From assembly GCA_002104985.1 (NCBI GenBank), contig MCGO01000069.1, positions 62,001 to 126,000 of the forward strand: a DNA stretch of 64,000 nt, read 5' to 3'. The notes beneath the pieces were generated by a model, which saw only the letters and a list, made by a program, of their open reading frames with translations, did not search any database and was not told the DNA's origin. Of the stretch, positions 1 through 11,156 are shown piece after piece (position 1 is the stretch's first letter; every line of letters starts with the position of its first letter). The stretch is from Rhizoclosmatium globosum (lineage: Eukaryota; Chytridiomycota; Chytridiomycetes; Chytridiales; Chytriomycetaceae). Both the position numbers and the translations under genes were made by a program.

Positions 1-1606
1 ACCAAAGAGGAAACAACTGGCCACACATTCGGCCCCAACGACACCATTGATTCCATCAGTCCCGATATTCTCAAACTATCTCTTTCCTCGCGCCCCAACA
101 TTGACAGTATCCATGCACTGGCAGCTGCAAAGGACTACGACGGAATCTTGGCCTTTCTCCAAAACCACCCAAACGCAATCGATGCAATTGACCAAAATGG
201 AAGAACAGCACTTTGTATTTCTGTATTTGTTGGCGCAGCAGACGTTGTTCATTTGTTGCTGAAGTGTGATGCAAACCCAGACATTGTCGACTGTTTAGGC
301 TGTGCCCCAATTCATTATGCTGTCTGGAGGGGCGACATAAGTTGCTTCCGTCTGTTGGTGGACAAGGAGGCTGATGTGGGAATAATCGACAAAGTAAGCT
401 CTTTTGAGTTTGCGTAATCTTGGCTAAATGACGAATACCAGTCAGGATTTCCGCTTTTCTACCACGCAATCAAACTCAATCGACCTGTCATGGCTCAATA
501 CTTGATCCCATCAGCATCGAAAGAACTTCTGAACAAACACTACGGCGAATCAAAGAGGTAATTATTTGACAACATAACTCCAAGTTATTTACGTTCTCTG
601 CAACAGCACCGCTCTTCACTTGGCCGTCGCAAACTCCATGACATCCATAATCCACCTCTTGATATCAAAAGGTGCAGACCCAACTCCCCTTGACGCTGAC
701 AGCCGAAAACCAATCGAATGCATCGACTACGACAACTATGGCCCAGAAATCGAAGCTATCGTCGAATACCTTGCATCTCTTGAACTTGCGAAATCCGGAA
801 GCATAATTTCATTCGCGGATTCCAATTCGACATGCAACGCAAAAGTATCCAAGAGCGTCTTGGATTTGATTTCGAAAAGCGCGGCTAGTTTAGTCGCAAA
901 GAGCTTAGCCAGCGTGGCTGCATCTGAGAATGCATCGACGAGAGGTCTTGTGGATATCGATGAGAAGAGGATTGACGAACTGAGTTTGACGGAGGAAAAG
1001 CATCGACCACTTTCGGAAAGGAGGGGTGCAGTCTCATTGAACGGATCCTTACTCTTCCTGGACACTTCGCACACGGGACCGTCGTCTGCGAATCCAATTC
1101 AACCTGTCGAAGATTCCAGTGACCGGAAAACTGTCTCCCTCAACGCGTCCTTGCTATTATTAACTCCAAGCCCCGCTCAACCCACCCACCCGGAATCCTC
1201 CACTCAGTCCACTCAGTTAACCGACTCAGCCACATCATTCCAAGGCTCTTCCTGCACATCCTTCACATTCGATTCAAAGTCCATCCACGATTCCCTTGCC
1301 CCAAGCCAGACCTCTTTGACACTCGACACAACCTCTTCCACATCACTCGTTTCCCCAGAAACAGCAAACCCATTCTCCCTCAAAGACTTCATCGCGCTTC
1401 GAAGACAAGTCCAATCCCTTACATCCCAACTGGACGCTGCTAAAATGATCCAGAAGGATTTGGAGTTTACGATCGAGCAACACGCGTTTTACCGTGCCAA
1501 GCTGCAATCTGAATGTGAGGCGAAGGATGTGTTGTTGAAGAAGGCGAAACAGGAGATTGAGGTGTTGAAAGAGTTTCGGAAACAGAGGGGAGAAGAGGTG
1601 CTTTAG
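1..1606 (+). CDS. Ankyrin-repeat protein with Ser/Thr-rich middle and C-terminal coiled coil (5' end outside window)
   Basis: Coding sequence is open from base 1, so the N-terminus is missing. Exons are <1-393, 442-557 and 607-1606; both introns (48 and 49 bases) are GT-AG and keep the frame. The first half reads as ankyrin repeats: successive units contain DQNGRTALCISVFVGAADVV, DCLGCAPIHYAVWRGD and STALHLAVANSMTSIIHLLI. Each has the TAL/APIH-type helix start and the GADP/DANP-type turn. About 200 residues of Ser/Thr-rich, probably disordered sequence follow. The last 70 residues are rich in Leu, Glu, Lys and Gln in heptad-like spacing, suggesting a coiled coil. Ankyrin repeats bind other proteins, so a scaffold role is a reasonable guess, but no partner or pathway can be read from the sequence. 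Confidence is high for the domain and low for the function. Confidence 0.85.
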
Positions 1607-1824
1607 TCTTTGCTGAATTTGAAAGGAAGGGAAATAAACCTTTCAAAGTTAATTCGTGTATTCAATAACAGGATTTCAAAGTTTCAAGAACAGATGAGAC
1701 AAGCAAAAAAGGAAGAGCTCATTTAAAACAGCTGAAGTCATTCAGCGGCGAGAAAGGAAGATAAAGAAGAAAGGGATTGTCTCAGAAACAGGCGAACAAA
1801 GCCAGCAAAAAAAGAAGGTGAGAT

Positions 1825-2019
1825 TCAGATAAGTGCAAGACAGAGTCCAGCACAAAGGAAGGAAACAATGATTACCTTGGCCTCGCTCACAAGAACATTA
1901 ATCTGTGCGGGTTTAGAGGTAGTGGTGCTTTGGACGGCAACAGGAATCATCGACACTGGCGAGGTTGTAGTCTTGGAAGTTGTTAGGACACAATTTTCGG
2001 GCTTGTCGTCACTTTGCAT
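1825..2019 (-). CDS. Short Ser/Thr-rich peptide with hydrophobic C-terminus (possible gene remnant)
   Basis: This is a 64-codon frame with an ATG at 2019. It has a Thr/Ser-rich stretch followed by QINVLVSEAKVIIVSFL and a hydrophobic end. A very similar tail (QINVVVSGCEALIVSFL) occurs in the plus-strand exon at 22183-22487, so the two are relatives. A hydrophobic C-terminus after a Ser/Thr-rich stretch resembles a GPI-attachment signal, but there is no signal peptide. It may be the last exon of a lost surface-protein gene. The rest of 1607-2418 holds only AT-rich sequence without a gene I can support. Confidence 0.3.
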   Translation of the reverse strand: MQSDDKPENCVLTTSKTTTSPVSMIPVAVQSTTTSKPAQINVLVSEAKVIIVSFLCAGLCLALI

Positions 2020-2418
2020 TCAAGGCTCTAGGAACTAAAACCTCAACTCCACTACGTCTCATTCACACTCATCTTTTATTGTTTACATCTGTTTGCTTCA
2101 TCATTATGATTCGTTCTTATTCATTTCAACTGCTATATAAGGCAGCTCTTTCTTTCTGTTGTTCACCAGTTGAAAAACAGTCAGTGTTAAACCAAACAAC
2201 TTCCAACCTACCTCTCTACTGGTTCTTTCTACCTTGAACACGCAGTTTTATCTTTTACTCTTGAACCAAACCGAAGGTAAGGTTTCGCCCTGGCCTTCCG
2301 GCTTTCGTGCCAGTTTGGGTTCTAACAGAAGTGCTTGAAGTTAAAGTGGAGGTAGTAGTCAATGAAGCAGAAGAAGCTAACGCAGTAGAACTGGTGGTCA
2401 ACAAAACAGTATTTTTTT

Positions 2419-2915
2419 CACTTTCTATTGATCAGTGAAGTCCATCGACTCGTGTGTGTGTTTGATTGAGCAGTTGAGCGTTGAATGGAAGCACGGTTAA
2501 TGGAATCACAAAAACATCCCTCACCCTCAGTCTCTCCGCTCTCTTCACTTGAACTAAACCTCCTTCGTCCATCCATCCACTTCCCACATAAACAGCACCC
2601 CAACCAATAAAAGAATCAGCATGGGCTCTCGCAAACGATTCCTACAGATACCCCTTCTGCCTCCAATTCTCATCACAAGAGATCGCTACAGCACGTGTCG
2701 TCACCGCATTCCTTCTCGCAGAAGGACACGATTCAGATCCATCCCGGATTTTCGTGTATTGTTCTACATTTGGGATGTCCTGGGAACATGTGATGGAGGT
2801 TGTTGAAGGACTTGTTGGAGAAGTGCATGAACGCGAAGTGAAGATGCGATTGGCGATTGTTGGGGAGAAGGTGTGATTATTTGAGCTTGATTGGACGAGA
2901 ATAAAAAAGATAATT
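2419..2915 (+). pseudogene. Copy of the last intron and last exon of the cyclin gene at 22.5-23.7 kb
   Basis: This segment matches, in inverted orientation, 22505-23045 of the same window. It begins inside the last intron of the cyclin gene and continues through its final exon. The exon-equivalent part (2596-2876, after an acceptor ending at 2595) is still open and encodes the C-terminal cyclin fold, including AWALANDSYRYPFCLQFSS, with few changes from the parent. No upstream cyclin exon is present, so the copy cannot make a complete cyclin. It is either a 5'-truncated pseudogene or an exon available for fusion. The lack of stops suggests a recent copy. Confidence 0.8.
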
Positions 2916-2923
2916 TCTTTTGT

Positions 2924-5002
2924 TTATTCCATGTGATTAACAGAAACAATCAACTGCTTCCCGTCCTGAGAAAGCTGAATACCGAACCACTCGTTCTTGA
3001 CCTTGGTTGAGTCGATCACATAATAAAACGCGACTCCGTTATCAATGGAAGTTGCATTCACCACAAATGTGCACGTAACGTCGCCATAGGTTTGAATGTC
3101 CCAGTTACCCAAAAACTGATGGAATAACCAATTAGTATTGAGAGTATTTCATAAGCTGCAGGGCTATACCTTAAACTCCACAGATGAAATCAAGACACCG
3201 ACGCCATTGACGCCTCCAGTAAAGGAAGCTCCCAACAAATTGACATTGGCACCAGCCGCAAGAGGGCCCGTAAGCAGGAACGTCGAGTCAACTTGGTAAG
3301 TCCCAGTTTTGGCAAGAACGACTGGGGCCTGCTTAAGCAGTGTGGCAAGCGCATCGGTAGCATCGGTAGAGTAGTTTTGAGACGATGAAGCGGGAATAGG
3401 GCCGTTCGCAATATTCATGAGGGCTTGAGATGGAGTGTTTGTTTTACAGGCAGTGTTTGCAGAAACCGTGGCTGTAGACGAGATGGGGATACTGGAAGAT
3501 GCGGTTGGGGTTTGAGAAGCTGACAATGAGACAGCGGCCGTGGATAGAACGGAGATTAAAGAGACTGTTTGAGTTTGAGTAACTGGCAACGAAACAGTGG
3601 CAGTGGACGAGACTTGCGTCGCCTCGGCTATAAGAAAATTAGTGGAAAATTCGTGAATGCATGGTTGGTTGCACTTGCCAGAAGAAACTGTACTGCTCAA
3701 GAAAGATGGGAGATCAGTGGCAGAAACAGTCGTTGATGGAATATCAGTGGTTAAAGTAGAGCCCAAAACGGTTGAAGACAACACGAAGCTTGAAGACTCT
3801 GACGTTGGGAGAATTGTGCTCAAAGACGAAACTGCAACAGTGGACAACGCAAAAGTGCTGGACAAAACAGTAGAAGGCACAATAGTTGACGTTACACTTG
3901 CCACTACTGTTGGTGCAATTCCTCGTTTGTAAACCAACATCCAATCTGTCGCTTGCAGTGGATTGCCATCTCGACGCTTATCTTGTTGAATCTGAGCGCC
4001 AACATTGCTGGTGATGTCACCTCTAGTGGGTGAGATCACCACAATAACAGTGTCTAAATCAATATAGTTTGCAGCCACTGCATAACCGTCGAAAAGGAAC
4101 GTGAAGCGATCGTTGAAGGAGTTACCACCACAAGACGCGACATCACCACCAGGAAAGAGAAAATTGCCACTTGTTGAATCATCTGTCATGATGGAGATAC
4201 ATGCGTTGTCGAGAGACTTCGCAGCATCACCACGAACAGTGTCCTTGTCAGAGAGAACAAATGTACCCTTGGTCTCACCAAGACCAATTGAGTGATACTC
4301 CAACGTGCACAGTGTTGGTGAATTGGAAAATACTGACCAATCTGACCAATCATTCGCAAATTGGACCACAAGCTTGTCAGTGCCCAACGAATACAAGGCC
4401 ATCATGTCTTGAGTTGTGCCGTAACGTTGCGCCAGACTTGCCTCTGTGTAGGGACCAAAATTGTTGCACCATGGAAAACTCGCGGTTCCTGTTTTACCAT
4501 CGAACTGGAGAGCTCCAAAGCAGGAAGCCTAGGGAGTGATTGCTGACGAGGGAGTCTTGGTAAACTGTGAACCACACTTTGGAGGAGCCGAGAGAATGTA
4601 CTTTGGGTCTTGAGTGGCAGCATTGTAGTAGAGGAAGCCACATGGATATGAGCTGAATTGGAAGGAGAGAGAGAATTGAGTAACAGTGGTTCCAGAAATG
4701 GTCACGTCATATGAAAACGAGGAGACAGAGCCGAAGAGAGAATACGCTTCAAGTAGCACGGTGTTGAGTCTGTCGTCCACTGCCGTATTCGAACCACAAA
4801 CACTCGATGCTCCCTTGAACGTAATCAAGTTTGCACTTTTGTACGCATCAGAAAGCTCCTTGGCTGAAAGGATCATACGAGAACCGCTGGTGGGCCGGGA
4901 CAAACACAAGTGCGCAAGGGGTGGCACGTTGACAGGTCCAACGCAATCGAGGTCATTCTTGAAGCTCTGAAGAAATGGGGATCCTGTGACGACGTAAGAC
5001 AT
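2924..5002 (-). CDS. Ser/Thr-rich probable surface protein with an in-frame TAG
   Basis: The reading frame starts at ATG 5002 (context CAAAAATGTC). It runs through a Cys-containing domain, then a long Ser/Thr/Val-rich mucin-like stretch, and ends with a globular segment (GNWDIQTYGDVTCTFVVNAT, stop 2924-2926). A 51-base intron with a GC donor (3628-3678, GC-AG) and a 54-base GT-AG intron (3116-3169) are supported by phase. A TAG at 4529-4531 interrupts the first exon. The sequence on both sides of it is in the same frame and equally gene-like (ASCFGALQFDGKTGTASF follows), and I could not find an intron that removes the stop and keeps the phase. The gene is therefore a nonsense-mutated pseudogene, has a sequencing error, or uses readthrough. 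No N-terminal signal peptide is visible. I do not recognise the family. A decayed copy of its 3' end lies at 7041-7125. Confidence 0.6.
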
Positions 5003-5529
5003 TTTTGGGACAAAGTTTTACTGATGTATCGGCGAGAAGGCTCGGCATCTTGACTGTTTACTAATCATTAGTGAGCACACATATCACTTTTGACTACTCC
5101 TCTGAAAATCAATGAAACAAAAGGTGATGACAAAATAAATAACGGGAATCAAAAGGAGGCCACCGAAAAGTAAGAAACTGTTGTGGCATCAACACTAGCA
5201 TCAAAACCCAATAGATCAGAATACTCTTTTAAGTCTAAGAAGCAGCTGTTTTTGTCGGTGTAATCACGAGTAAAGCGCTGGTGGGGCGGTGTAATGCAAA
5301 ACCGATGTATATACTGATTGGCTTGCTTGAATCAAAGACATGAAATGCATACCAGCGTTTTGGACTCGTGAGCTTTAAATATCAAGCACGTCAGTCGTAT
5401 CTGTCGAACAACCGTTCCAAATAAATGAGCCCTTGATTTTTGCAGAAAGTTAATAAAGGAAGGGAATATTGTCGATTGACCACTAACCGCCTTTATTGGC
5501 AGTAAAATGAATTGACACAGTATAGACCA
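5003..5529. other. Intergenic region, 527 bases
   Basis: This stretch lies between the 5' end of the Ser/Thr-rich gene (leftward) and the 3' end of the FHA gene (leftward). I see AT-rich sequence without a convincing frame, RNA gene or repeat. It must contain the promoter of the first gene and the 3' UTR of the second. Confidence 0.5.
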
Positions 5530-6334
5530 TCAATCGTCATCAGCATCCTCAGCCATCAACACATGATCCCTAGACGAAAACCCAAACTTGATGACATCCT
5601 GATTCTTCAATTCGTAATACCGAGATCCATCAATCTTCTGGCCATTGAGGAAAGTTCCATTCGCAGAATCCAAGTCAATAATATATGGTTTCACAGCTCG
5701 CCCGCCTTGATCTGATGAAGAAACGAAACGGTACTGAAGCACGGCGTGTTGTTTGCTGATTGAAGGATGATCCACAGGAATATCTGAATCGACAATAATT
5801 ACTTTCCAGTCAAAGAACGTCGAACAAGTCACGTACCAGCAACAATCCGATCTCGTCCAAATAAATAAGCTGACTGTCTCGAAACAGGAATCATATCAAC
5901 CTGTTCCTTTCCCTTGAACGAATACAGTCGATACTTTGTGACGGGTTTCCTCGCTTCCTGCGGCTCAGCATACTAAATACAGGATACAGCGACAGTGGAT
6001 AGATAGTGCGCCAAGGTTAGGACTAGTTGTAACGAGCGTAGTTGGATCCACGTACCTTGAGCACCACGCCCTTGAACGTGTTTGCCTCGGCCGTCAATGC
6101 ACCAGAAACACCAAAGTTTGGCGCCTCTTTTGGCTTTGGAGCGTCTTTTGTTTGTTGTTGTTGTTGGTTGTTGTTGTTGTTTGAAGGTGGTTCTCCTTCA
6201 TCGCCGTCCCTCCTTTGAACCCTGTCTCTTGAACGACCTCCTTCTCTTTCCCTGTCATTATTGTTATGCCTGTCATTGGGTCTTTCATAGGGCTTTCGGT
6301 CGTGGTTGCTGTGGTGGTCCCGTCGGCGTTCCAT
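5530..6334 (-). CDS. PML1: FHA-domain protein of the SNIP1/Pml1 family (RES complex)
   Basis: Three exons (6334-6056, 5972-5837, 5783-5530) joined by GT-AG introns in phase give a basic Arg/Asp/Asn-rich tail followed by a C-terminal FHA domain. The FHA domain carries the phosphopeptide-binding signatures FGRDRIVADIPVDHPSISKQ and SANGTFLNGQ. It ends with RYYELKNQDVIKFGFSSRD, characteristic of vertebrate SNIP1 and fungal Pml1. In yeast, Pml1 is a subunit of the RES complex, which helps splicing and retains unspliced pre-mRNA in the nucleus. The low-complexity N-terminus (N/Q runs and RD/RE pairs) fits this family. The start was chosen as the ATG opening the basic region; an in-frame frame extends further upstream but lacks family resemblance. 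Confidence 0.9.
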
Positions 6335-6477
6335 TTTGTTGTTCTTTTGTGGTGAAATATTTAGTGAAATAGACAAAAAGAAAGGAACGAGTAAATCGTG
6401 TCTTCTTAAATAACCGAAATAACGACGATACGGCAAAAAACCCGTTGGAAATATTGGTAAGGCTTTGTTATGGAGTC

Positions 6478-6550
6478 CTGACGAGAGAAATATGCAAGAC
6501 CGGGAAGTGATGATGCGACTTGCAATTATTGGGAGAAGATGTGATTATTA
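6478..6550 (+). pseudogene. Decayed third copy of the cyclin 3' coding end
   Basis: The sequence here resembles the last 60-70 bases of the cyclin exon and its stop. The cyclin copies encode HEREVKMRLAIVGEKV before the stop; this one encodes QDREVMMRLAII before going out of frame, and it keeps the GTGATTATT tail after the stop. It is much more diverged than the copy at 2.4 kb. Confidence 0.55.
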
Positions 6551-7040
6551 AGCAACAAAAAACGTCGGAAGCACTGCTTTACGAGGCGAAAGAAGAATGG
6601 GAGTTTGTGTTTAGGACCATTTGTCGTTTGACAACTTAACTTTGTCGATTTTCCCTCCTACTAACCACAGACTAACTTGAGTGCTATTAGATGCGTCGAA
6701 GCATTCATAATGCGAGAATTAATATATCCAAAGAAAAGAAGATGAGTCATCGAATGAGCTTCTCACCTTGGAATCAGACATTAACAAGTTTCCTGAAAAT
6801 TCTTGCATTGTTGACTGAAGCTCTCATAATTGCAAACGTTGATGTCTCGCACAAAGTCAAAATGGAAGTTCTTGAGACAAACGCATCGCTTTTGGATTGG
6901 GATTGGATTAGTGCTAGAGCTTATTGTAATGGATTATCAGAAGGAGCAGCAGCGGTTCAACCCAACAACATGAAGTAAATACCTGATATTACCTACCGAC
7001 ACACCGAAAGAGACCGAAACAAAAGTGGTTATACTGACCG

Positions 7041-7125
7041 AAACAACCAACTATTTCCCGTCCTGAAAGAACCAATGGATATCATTCTTGGTCGAGTTGA
7101 TATCATACTATTAAAACGTCACGCC
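7041..7125 (-). pseudogene. Decayed copy of the 3' end of the Ser/Thr-rich gene at 2.9-5.0 kb
   Basis: The plus strand here resembles 2939-3030, the complement of the last codons of the Ser/Thr-rich gene. Shared blocks include TTCCCGTCCTGA, CTTGGT(T)GAGT and AAACG near the end. It lies downstream of the cyclin fragment at 6478-6550 in the same order as at 2.4-3.1 kb. The two remnants therefore probably came from one duplicated segment. Between them (6551-7040) I see no gene; a 95-codon frame at 6691-6978 has no recognisable features. Confidence 0.5.
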
Positions 7126-7345
7126 TTTTTATTAATCAAAGTCCAATCAACAAATAGAGTTTAAGATAAAATAAGTTTCTCTGCTTTAATCCGGCACCGA
7201 AACCCTTTCCACCTTGAAGAAAACTGTCATTCACCGTCTCCAGCTCTGGCCCATTGAATTTCCTTGACGTTATTAGATCTTTGTTCAGTTCTCTCTTTTT
7301 TATTTATCTGTTTGTCAATTCTCAGAACCCTCCAAAAAAAAGAAG

Positions 7346-8222
7346 ATGGCCGAGTGTTTTGTGCGATCGTTCACGAATGGCAGTGCACTTGGAATCATCA
7401 GTTTGAGCAAGTCATTTGCGGTAGTTCCACGGACGGATCTGCTGCACCGGGCCGTGCGATACGAAACAGCTTGGAAGGCACAGAACACGGAAGCGTCAAA
7501 GGCGCTGGGCCAAGTCAGAGGATCAACGAGGAAACCTGCACCGCAAAAGGGACGGGGAAAGGCGAGAGTGGGTACTCTGAGGGCTGCTCACTTTGTTGGA
7601 GGTAATGTTGTTGTTTGTTGTCTACCTATACCTTGCCTACCTACTGCTACCTTCGCATTCCAAGCTTCCCGCTTCTGTCCTAGCATCTAATAGCTTATTA
7701 AATGCTATTGCATGCCACCGAATGCTACTTGTCCCCTTTCCTTTCAATTAACCTGTCACACTAACCAACCAACAAACCAACAAACAAACCAACCAACAAA
7801 CAGGTTACGCCGTGCACGGACCCACGCCCGGCGCCGCCCTTCCCGACATCCAACGCAAAGTCTACGACGCCGCAGTCAGATCCGCAATCGCAACAAAGTT
7901 CAACCAAAACCAACTCGTCGTTGTCGACTCTCTCACCCTCGATTCTTCCTCAAAACTGTCCCTCAAAGAACGCCTTGATGCTCTCGACCTTGCCGGTAAA
8001 AAATGCTATTTCATGTATGGCTCCAGGGAACCTGAACTCAATCTGGTTCGTGCGGCCGATCAGTTTACTCTGAAGACTTTGAAGGAGGATAAGGTGGAGG
8101 AAAGGAGGATTCTCGTGACTAGTGCGGAAACTGTTTCTGTTCTTCCGGTTCTTGAGAATGAGTTTTTGGTCATTGAGAAGGCTGCTCTTGAAGTCCTGGA
8201 GGAAATGTACCAAGTGGATTGA
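7346..8222 (+). CDS. YML6: Mitochondrial large-subunit ribosomal protein uL4m (YmL6 family)
   Basis: Two exons (7346-7601 and 7804-8222) are joined by a 202-base GT-AG intron in the middle of a Gly codon. The product has the uL4 signature of basic residues, VRGSTRKPAPQKGRGKAR, followed by VGTLRAAHFVGGYAVHGP. The Rossmann-like C-terminal half includes the conserved RDLLHR-type segment (RTDLLHRAVRYE). uL4 binds 23S-type rRNA and lines the exit tunnel. The PQKGRGKAR form and the ribosomal L4/L1 layout without a cytosolic-type extension indicate the mitochondrial/bacterial type. There is no strong N-terminal presequence, so an upstream coding exon cannot be excluded. The intron ends in CAAACCAAC-type tandem repeats before the acceptor. 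A partial copy of the 3' coding end follows at 8355-8410. Confidence 0.88.
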
Positions 8223-8354
8223 TTTACCTATTTCATTGAACGAGAGAAGATATGCATGATGGTTTGATTAATAAAAGTGCTCGTTCTACTTCTTGCATGA
8301 ATCTGAAGAGAGGTGTGGATTCAGTTGTGGGGTGACGATATCGGTTCTCTATCC

Positions 8355-8410
8355 TTTCAGTTCTCAAGAATGAGTTTTTGGTCGTTGAAAAGGCTGCCCT
8401 TGAAGTATAG
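8355..8410 (+). repeat. Partial tandem copy of the uL4m 3' coding end
   Basis: The segment resembles 8146-8205 inside the preceding gene. Both encode L(E/K)NEFLV(I/V)EKAALEV, but here the frame ends in TAG a few codons later. It lies 130 bases downstream of the real stop and looks like a local duplication remnant in the region between uL4m and Rab7. Confidence 0.7.
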
Positions 8411-8496
8411 CTGAAGCTTTGACAATATGGAAAGCTAACATATTTATAGATTCGATTGTCGGGTAGATTGCAAATTCATCCCACCAAATAAGCAAG

Positions 8497-9484
8497 TCAA
8501 CAAGCACAAGAATCCCCATTCGCCCGTCCAGCCGCACCACTTTCCGCATCAATCCTGACAGCATCCGTAACATCGTTATACCTGAATGCGTTCACGGTTT
8601 AAAACTGCTGAAGAAAATACAGTTCACAGTACTCACAATTCAACCTCCATTTCTTGATCCAACGCATTCCTCGCCATAGTCTGAAACGCCAAATCCACAT
8701 TAATCGCCTCCTTCGCACTCGTCTCAAAGTACGGAATATTTCCCTTCTGCAAACACCACTGCAACGCCCTCTTTTGCGAAACCTATTCATTCGTGAACAA
8801 GACATTAACAAAACACACCCACCCCCTATTCCTCAAAAATCGCCCCTCCCCCCAAGAAAAACACAACAGAACAAACCTGTCTCCTGGACTCCTCCAAATC
8901 AACCTTATTCCCGACAACAACAAACGGAAACGTATCCGGATCTTTCGGGCTACTCTGCAACAAAAACTCGTCGCGCCAGCTATCCAACTGATCAAATGAT
9001 TTACTATTTGTCACGTCAAAGACAAGGACGCAGCAGTCGGCTCCACGGTAGAATGCAACGCCGAGGGATTGGAAGCGTTCTTGGCCTGCTGTGTCCCAGA
9101 TCTGGTTTTTTTTGGTGTGAAGTATAAGGTATGTGTTGATTAAACAAGTGTGGTGTGTAAGGAGGGAAGGAGGGAGGGAGAGAGGGTACCTGAGTAGTGA
9201 CAGTCTTGTCGTCAACAACAACATCCTTTGTGAGAAAGTCTGCGCCGATAGTTGCCTTGTATTGGTTTGAAAACTTTCTGTTTACGTATTGGTTCATGAG
9301 CGATGTTTTGCCGACGCCCGAATCGCTTTTTTGGTTTTGGGTTTGGGTTTTGGTTTGGGTTGATAAACAGGTTAAGAGGTTAGGAACGGGCCTAGGAAGG
9401 GAGTACTAAGTACCCTAGGATGATAACTTTGAGCATTGGACGACGTCGAGGTGCGCCAGAGGAGTTTGTTGGACGGGAAGACAT
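8497..9484 (-). CDS. YPT7: Rab7/Ypt7 small GTPase
   Basis: Five exons (9484-9414, 9325-9190, 9101-8877, 8782-8637, 8581-8497) join in correct phase at every boundary. The protein has all GTPase motifs: P-loop [10 protein letters not shown] (split by intron 1), switch I with [30 protein letters not shown] and ETSAKE. The sequence [20 protein letters not shown] and the post-switch segment [20 protein letters not shown] are specific to Rab7. The C-terminus ends in Cys-Ala-Cys, a CxC double geranylgeranylation signal. Rab7/Ypt7 controls late endosome-vacuole traffic and vacuole fusion through HOPS. A TBC-domain Rab-GAP is encoded further right (42.7 kb), but nothing links the two specifically. 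Confidence 0.95.
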
Positions 9485-9654
9485 TGGGTGGGTGGTTGGT
9501 TTTCTATCGGAGAGTTTTGATTTGATGTGCGTGCTTTAGATGATTCCTTGCTTCTCATATTACAATAATGATTTTAAAGTGATATATTCCAATTCTCGTA
9601 AAAAGAGTACTCCTTCCCTTCCATACACGATACGCTCCACCAAAAAAAGAGCCC

Positions 9655-10855
9655 TCAACGACGGCTCTCTGGAGCCCATGCCTCAATCTTTGGCTTCACA
9701 GTGCTGTAAGTCTTGAAAGCACCAGAGGAACCAGTGTAGTTCTCAGTCGAGGTGGTTGTGTAGAATGGCTTTGGAACCGTTTCGGGTGTTGGAACATCGT
9801 CAGTGAAACGGGAGAGCCATTGGTGCCTTCGCGTGTATTATTTAGATACGAGAGAGAGAGAACGCGATGTTGAATGAAAAGTAGAGTTACCATTCTGGTG
9901 GGACCTGGGAAGCATCGTAGTTCCACTTGTTGTACAGAACCCAACGGTCACGTCCTATCAAAATCACATTTAGCAAGTGCATGCAGATATTAAAATACAC
10001 GCTTGCGAAAGTCGGTTTGTGGTTTGGATTGAATGCAACCCATATATGTTGTCTGATGCGACACTATCGCTCTTCGATGTCCACAGCTCAATCAAATTTC
10101 TGAACAGTCGCTGCGTGAAATTCATTCCTACGAAGGTGTTCCATTTTCATTTCCAACAACATCCTACTGCAATCCCCATGTCATGTGAATTCTACCAATA
10201 TTCTGCTCTTTCTAATTCATTTGATAACCTCGTTTTCTGGTTCTGTGAGGCGGTGTTTCCAGAGGGTTGAGCTGTTTTGCATAATACCATTCACTCTCCA
10301 AGTCCTCCCTCATCTCTGATGGCCCCAAGACAGTCCTCCACTTTCGAGCCTGCATAATTTCTACGGACATCAAGTTTTGAAAGTCGGTTCTAGCTTCCCT
10401 TCCTCCTCATCCCCCTTCTTCTACTCGCTCACTCTCCCCAACCCATCTCAACTTCTTTGAATCTAAACACGCACCCATGATATCCTTTCTGTTTTCGTAG
10501 TATTCGTTTCCAAACTGGTCCTTTCCAACGAGAGTTCCGACCTTTGGCGTGTCGCTAATTCGAATGGGGTTAGCCTTCCATCCACAACCACAACCACCGC
10601 CACCAAGAAACTAATACGAACACAGTCAGGATCTGCCAGAAGGTGCGCTTGACACCGTGGGCTCGGACGGCTTGGAGCTGGTTTGGAAGAGGGAGAAAGC
10701 GAGGTTGAGTTGGATGTTGGTTGAATGGTTCAAAAGGAAAGGGAAGCGGAAGGGTACCGTGGCTGAGATCACTGTGCATCAAATAAGACAGTATTAGTTG
10801 AAGCAGAAGGACAAGAAACAGGAAGGAAACACAAACGGTTGTTCCAGGACGACAT
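9655..10855 (-). CDS. NDUFA12: NADH:ubiquinone oxidoreductase subunit NDUFA12 (B17.2)
   Basis: Six exons (10855-10837, 10771-10758, 10677-10624, 10574-10475, 9954-9891, 9826-9655) fit in phase, including a 14-base micro-exon and one long intron of 520 bases. The product contains the family core TPKVGTLVGKDQFGNEYYE, GRDRWVLY and VPPEWHQWL and ends in a basic segment. NDUFA12 is an accessory subunit of mitochondrial complex I at the junction of the N-module; in the family it replaces the assembly factor NDUFAF2. The first two tiny exons were placed by phase and are less certain than the rest. The long fourth intron (9955-10474) shows no embedded gene or snoRNA box. Confidence 0.88.
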
Positions 10856-11156
10856 GTTTTGCGATTTTTATAAAATAATCTATTTGGCCTCAATGTAGAA
10901 CATTCCATTCATTTATTTGCAATTGAGATAGTACAATAAATCATGAACTAGAATTGTATCTACGTGAGACTACTCGAGACAGCAAGTAACCTTAAATAAC
11001 CAACTTTTCTTTTTTTAGTGAACCCATCTGACCTACCCTGTGCATCCTTAAGGATGTCTATTCAAACAATGGACAAACGAAGACCAAAGAAATGAAAAGA
11101 AAGAAACAGACAAATCTTTCTCATCTAAATAAATCCAAACAAAAACAAATCATCGA
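10856..11156. other. Divergent intergenic region between NDUFA12 and DOT1
   Basis: About 300 bases separate the two divergently transcribed start codons. No frame or RNA gene is apparent. The sequence is A/T-rich with an A-rich run before the DOT1 start, consistent with a shared promoter region. Confidence 0.5.

Noticed and set aside
6691..6978. 95-codon frame as a real gene
   Set aside because: No family resemblance, no introns or neighbours to support it, and it lies in a region of decayed duplicates.
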